Below, in pieces: positions 6,413-8,664 of a stretch of 8,664 nucleotides of DNA. The number at the start of each line of letters is the position of its first letter. Within the stretch, counting starts at the first letter, position 1. Location of the stretch: contig CAYTFK010000299.1 of assembly GCA_964436865.1 (NCBI GenBank), positions 1-8,664 of the forward strand, in the 5' to 3' direction. The notes beneath the pieces are model-generated. The model had not been told where the DNA came from, searched no databases, and saw only the letters and a list, made by a program, of their open reading frames with translations. This DNA comes from JAXGPP01 sp964436865 (lineage in GTDB: Bacteria; Planctomycetota; Planctomycetia; Pirellulales; Thermoguttaceae). Position numbers and translations under genes: made by a program.

Positions 6413-6439
6413 ACACGGGCTGGAAGCCCATGGCACGGG
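6413..6439 (+). repeat. Family B hairpin repeat, near-intact copy 5
   Basis: Reads CACGGGCT-GGA-AGCCCATG then GCACGGG, with one mismatch in the stem. The linker to copy 4 is 6 nt and purine-only (GGAGGA), like the GGCAAA linker between copies 2 and 3 in length. Confidence 0.8.
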
Positions 6440-6586
6440 GAATGAACTGTACTTCTCCTCCGGGGGTGTTCCCGACGTCCGCGTCCGCACAGCGAAGCGA
6501 CGCCAGGCCAGCTTGCACATCACCCTACCTATGGGTAGCATGTCACGAGAAAGAGTGAGGCGAATTCTGCATGCCAACGCGAGCCG

Positions 6587-6612
6587 AGTGCGGTGAACCG
6601 CACTTCCGTTTT
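6587..6612 (+). promoter_or_regulatory. Hairpin in the leader region of the site-2 protease gene
   Basis: AGTGCGGT (6587-6594) and ACCGCACT (6597-6604) are perfectly complementary; in RNA the loop would be TGAA. The sequence TTCCGTTTT follows, so it resembles a weak intrinsic terminator or attenuator. It ends 67-75 bp before the protease start. A small dyad AACAA-TAC-TTGTT follows at 6617-6629. Which of these is regulatory is unknown. Confidence 0.35.
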
Positions 6613-6678
6613 CGGTAACAATACTTGTTCGAGACCGGGCGCGGCGGGACCGCACCCTGAGGGAGAAAGGGGGGGCCG

Positions 6679-7683
6679 ATGAGCGAAACACGAGAGCCGG
6701 AACTGGCGCCGATCGACGAACCTGCCGAACCGCTGCTGGTGGAAGTGATTGCCGAACCAACGCCAGACATCGCGGTCGATCCGGCGATCGTCGAGCAACT
6801 CGACCGCCTGCAGCACCCGGCCACAAGCTGGGGCAAATCGCTCGGCGTGCTGCTGATCTCATTCGCGGCGTTCATGTCGCTGGGCATATTCGATGCGCCC
6901 GCGCGCGACTTGGCGCTCATCATCGTGGTGCTCCTCGTGCACGAAACCGGGCATTACCTGGGGATGCGGCTGTTCGGCTATCGCAACGTGCGGATGTTCT
7001 TCATCCCGCTGTTTGGCGCGGCCGTGTCGGGGCGCAACGCCGGCGTGGCCGGGTGGAAGGAGGCGATCGTCATCCTCCTCGGCCCGCTGCCGGGCCTGAT
7101 CGTCGCCGCCGTGCTGGGCACTGCATGGGTCGTTACGCGGAATGAACTGCTCGCCCGGTCCGCGCTGATGTTCGCCATCATCAACGCCTTCAACCTGCTG
7201 CCCGTGATGCCGCTCGACGGCGGGCGGCTGTTGCAGATCCTGTTTTTCGTCCGCAACCGCTACGTCGAGTCGGTGGTCAACGTCCTGGCCGCCGCGGCCC
7301 TGGCGTGGATCGCCTTCATGCTCCAGGCGTGGATCCTCTACCTCCCCGCCGGCATGCTCTTCTTCTCCACCGGCTACGGCTTCCGCGTGAGCACGGTGGC
7401 CCAGGAGTTGAAACGCGGGCTGCCGAGCCTGATGCAAGTGGCGGCCGACGAAATCCCGCCCCCCGTCATTGCACTGCTGCACGACCGCGTCCGCGAACAT
7501 TTCCCCGCCGTCACCGGTCCGCAGCGCCAAGCCCGGGTGATGCTGCACATCTGGGACAAGCTGCACACGCACCCACCCGGCGCGGCAGCCACGGTCATCT
7601 TGTTCCTCGTCTACGCAGCCTCGCTGGCGGCCATCTTCATCGTGCCCCTCGTGCTCCTCCTCGCTGCCGGCCGATTGCGATAG
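6679..7683 (+). CDS. Site-2 protease family (M50) intramembrane metalloprotease
   Basis: Encodes 334 residues. After an acidic, proline-rich N-terminal tail (about 1-47) comes a helix at 53-70, then a helix with the zinc motif H88-E-T-G-H92, E89 being the expected general base. The second M50 signature, N172-LLP-VMP-L-D180-GG, supplies the third zinc ligand (D180) and lies after helices near 128-153 and 160-175. Further hydrophobic segments are at about 195-222 and 303-328, separated by a soluble stretch at 240-300. There is no PDZ domain, unlike RseP. Such proteases cut membrane-spanning substrates such as anti-sigma factors; the substrate here is unknown. The ATG at 6679 follows a strong purine-rich GGGAGAAAGGGGGG. 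The antitoxin-like gene follows after 41 nt and may share its transcript. Confidence 0.92.
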   Translation: MSETREPELAPIDEPAEPLLVEVIAEPTPDIAVDPAIVEQLDRLQHPATSWGKSLGVLLISFAAFMSLGIFDAPARDLALIIVVLLVHETGHYLGMRLFGYRNVRMFFIPLFGAAVSGRNAGVAGWKEAIVILLGPLPGLIVAAVLGTAWVVTRNELLARSALMFAIINAFNLLPVMPLDGGRLLQILFFVRNRYVESVVNVLAAAALAWIAFMLQAWILYLPAGMLFFSTGYGFRVSTVAQELKRGLPSLMQVAADEIPPPVIALLHDRVREHFPAVTGPQRQARVMLHIWDKLHTHPPGAAATVILFLVYAASLAAIFIVPLVLLLAAGRLR

Positions 7684-7724
7684 CCTTCCACGGCGGTCTC
7701 GATGACAATTGGCGAGGGGGTTCC

Positions 7725-8045
7725 ATGAAGACGTTCACAACAGCCACATTTGAAAATGGCCACTTCAAGCCCGACCAGCCGTTCGACCTGCCGGAACGCA
7801 GCCGTGTGCGATTGATCGTCGAGATGATTCCCGAGCCCGCAGTTGCCCGGCTTGCCGCCTGGGCATCGCTTTATCGGCGATTCCGCGAGCGCCCTATCCG
7901 CTCCGGCGGGCGGCATCTTGCGCGAGATGAACTGCTTGAACGCGCTACGCGGCGGTCGCTTTCTTGCGGCGGGCCCGTTCTTTGGCCCGCGTGTCTTTCC
8001 AGCGGCGGTGGACCCACCAGTACTGCTCGGGGGCGAGGCGGATGA
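7725..8045 (+). CDS. DUF104/AF2212-like antitoxin family protein
   Basis: Encodes 106 residues. The N-terminus, MKTFTTATFENGHFKPDQPF and then DLPERSRVRLIVEMI, matches the DUF104 (AF2212-like, PF01954) family, a small beta-rich domain found in antitoxins of VapBC-type systems. Residues 50-72 (YRRFRERPIRSGGRHLARDELLE) fit the tail of planctomycete members as I recall them, usually ending about there. The last ~30 residues (from ATRRSLSCGG) are low-complexity, Gly/Ser/Arg-rich and lie over the 3' end of the convergent acyltransferase gene, so they look like read-through after loss of the ancestral stop. The ATG at 7725 has GAGGGGG 5 nt upstream. No PIN-domain toxin follows; that space is taken by the opposite gene. 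It may be an orphan antitoxin. Confidence 0.82.
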   Translation: MKTFTTATFENGHFKPDQPFDLPERSRVRLIVEMIPEPAVARLAAWASLYRRFRERPIRSGGRHLARDELLERATRRSLSCGGPVLWPACLSSGGGPTSTARGRGG

Positions 8046-8664
8046 TGTCTTCCAGGTGGCTGGTGTACCACTGCGTCAGCTCCTTGATCGAGCTGACGTC
8101 GGAGGCGGCCTCGCGCGGGTCGTGGAAGGCGACCGCCTTGAGTTCGAAATGCAGGGGCTTGCCCAGCCGCCGGGCGTAGCTCACCACCATCGGCGCCTGG
8201 TGCTCCAGGGCAAACAGCGCGATCGCCTTGTGCGTGGAGGCCGGCCGGCCGAAGAAGTCGACCCAGCAGCCTTTCGAGCCGGCGTACTGGTCGCCGAGGA
8301 ATGCCAGCGTCTTTCCCTGGTCGGCGGCCCAGAGAAGTTGCTCGTAGGCGTCGTTCTTCGGGATGATGAACTGCCCGGTGAGGCCGCGGAACCGGGTGAT
8401 GAAGCGGTGCAGGTAGGGGTTGTCGAGATTGCGGGCCACGGCGTAAGTATGAAATCCCATCAGGCCGAGCACGTAGCCGGCGACCTCGAAATTGCCGAAG
8501 TGCCCGCTCAAGAGGATCGTCGGCCGCTCGCTCAGCGTATGGCGGAGCAGGCGGTCGTCGTTGATCAGGTGTACGTACTGCCGCCAGTTCGTCTCGTGGA
8601 TCTTCCGCGGCGCGTGGGCCACTTCGATCGCCAGCAGGAAGAGGTGCTCCCACATCTGCCGCGC
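7945..8664 (-). CDS. Lipid A biosynthesis acyltransferase (LpxL/HtrB-like), 5' end outside window
   Basis: The visible 239 residues are the C-terminal portion; the frame is open through the right edge (ARQ precedes the Met at 8655), and the family is normally near 300 residues, so the first part is missing. The catalytic H-x4-E motif is seen in SGHFGNFE, followed by the conserved YAVARNLDNPYLHRF and GDQYAG blocks. The end, PEQYWWVHRRWKDTR, is the usual C-terminal signature of LpxL-type enzymes. These transfer an acyl chain from acyl-ACP to a lipid A precursor on the cytoplasmic side of the inner membrane; the exact chain and position cannot be read. A basic tail (RARRKKATAA) ends at a TAG. 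Its 3' end overlaps the convergent antitoxin-like frame by 101 nt. Confidence 0.92.
   Translation of the reverse strand, partial: ARQMWEHLFLLAIEVAHAPRKIHETNWRQYVHLINDDRLLRHTLSERPTILLSGHFGNFEVAGYVLGLMGFHTYAVARNLDNPYLHRFITRFRGLTGQFIIPKNDAYEQLLWAADQGKTLAFLGDQYAGSKGCWVDFFGRPASTHKAIALFALEHQAPMVVSYARRLGKPLHFELKAVAFHDPREAASDVSSIKELTQWYTSHLEDIIRLAPEQYWWVHRRWKDTRAKERARRKKATAA

Larger units (their letters stand above)
5561..6678. other. Divergent intergenic region with hairpin repeats, no credible gene
   Basis: This 1.1 kb lies between the leftward glycoside hydrolase and the rightward site-2 protease. Open frames cross it on both strands, but their predicted proteins are mostly translations of the repeats (recurring GWKPVP, HGLEA, GTGFQPV, HGLPARV) plus proline- or arginine-rich filler, so I call none. 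It contains family B hairpin repeats at 5757, 6029, 6062, 6380 and 6413, decayed copies near 5994 and 6100, several unrelated inverted repeats, a G-rich plus strand and a strong minus-strand promoter-like sequence at 6320-6349. Promoters for both flanking genes should be here. Confidence 0.75.

Noticed and set aside
5994..6439. CRISPR array
   Set aside because: The 33-bp periodic repeats have only 6-nt gaps, degenerate copies and no cas genes; there is no room for spacers.
6209..6862. Minus-strand frame of 217 codons
   Set aside because: It crosses the repeats, the promoter-like element and the 5' part of the site-2 protease, with no family resemblance.
6859..7572. Minus-strand frame, His- and Gln-rich, 237 codons
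   Set aside because: It is antisense to the site-2 protease gene, whose HETGH and NLLPVMPLDGG motifs fix the real frame.
7871..8653. Second minus-strand frame of 260 codons over the acyltransferase gene
   Set aside because: Its product is Arg/Pro/Gly-rich, while the neighbouring frame 7945-8664 carries the clear LpxL motifs.

Overview
The window looks like chromosomal DNA from a planctomycete, probably Pirellulales-like. The evidence is threefold: a small membrane protein that opens with NPYQSP, two neighbouring proteins with the W-x-F-x-L-R motif before their first membrane helix, and dispersed hairpin repeats that read CACGGGCT-GGA-AGCCCGTG. The DNA is GC-rich throughout. I see no rRNA, tRNA, integrase, transposase or CRISPR array. 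The taxonomic call is inferred from recalled family features, not from a search.

Left part (1-5560): six genes, all on the minus strand. In transcription order they are a secreted GH65/GH95-like glycoside hydrolase (3308-5560), a DUF2695 protein (2628-3158), a two-helix membrane protein (2025-2384), a membrane-anchored short leucine-rich-repeat protein (1424-1930), a four-helix NPYQSP protein (934-1368) and a polytopic membrane protein (152-766). The last four are small planctomycete-type envelope proteins of unknown function. A palindromic repeat sits at the left edge.

Middle part (5561-6678): a 1.1 kb divergent intergenic region with no believable gene. It holds at least five recognisable copies, plus two decayed ones, of the planctomycete hairpin repeat. 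It also has a very G-rich plus strand, several other inverted repeats, and a sigma70-like minus-strand promoter overlapping a 20-bp dyad with no obvious gene to drive.

Right part (6679-8664): a plus-strand site-2 protease (M50) gene is followed 41 nt later by a small DUF104/AF2212-like antitoxin gene. The antitoxin frame runs into the 3' end of a convergent lipid A acyltransferase (LpxL-like) gene that is cut by the right edge. No PIN toxin gene follows the antitoxin.

The genes do not form one clear pathway. The common theme is the cell envelope: intramembrane proteolysis, lipid A acylation, an exported sugar-cleaving enzyme and several small membrane proteins. The features most worth a second look are non-coding: the two related hairpin-repeat families, their paired 33-nt spacing, and the orphan promoter/operator.
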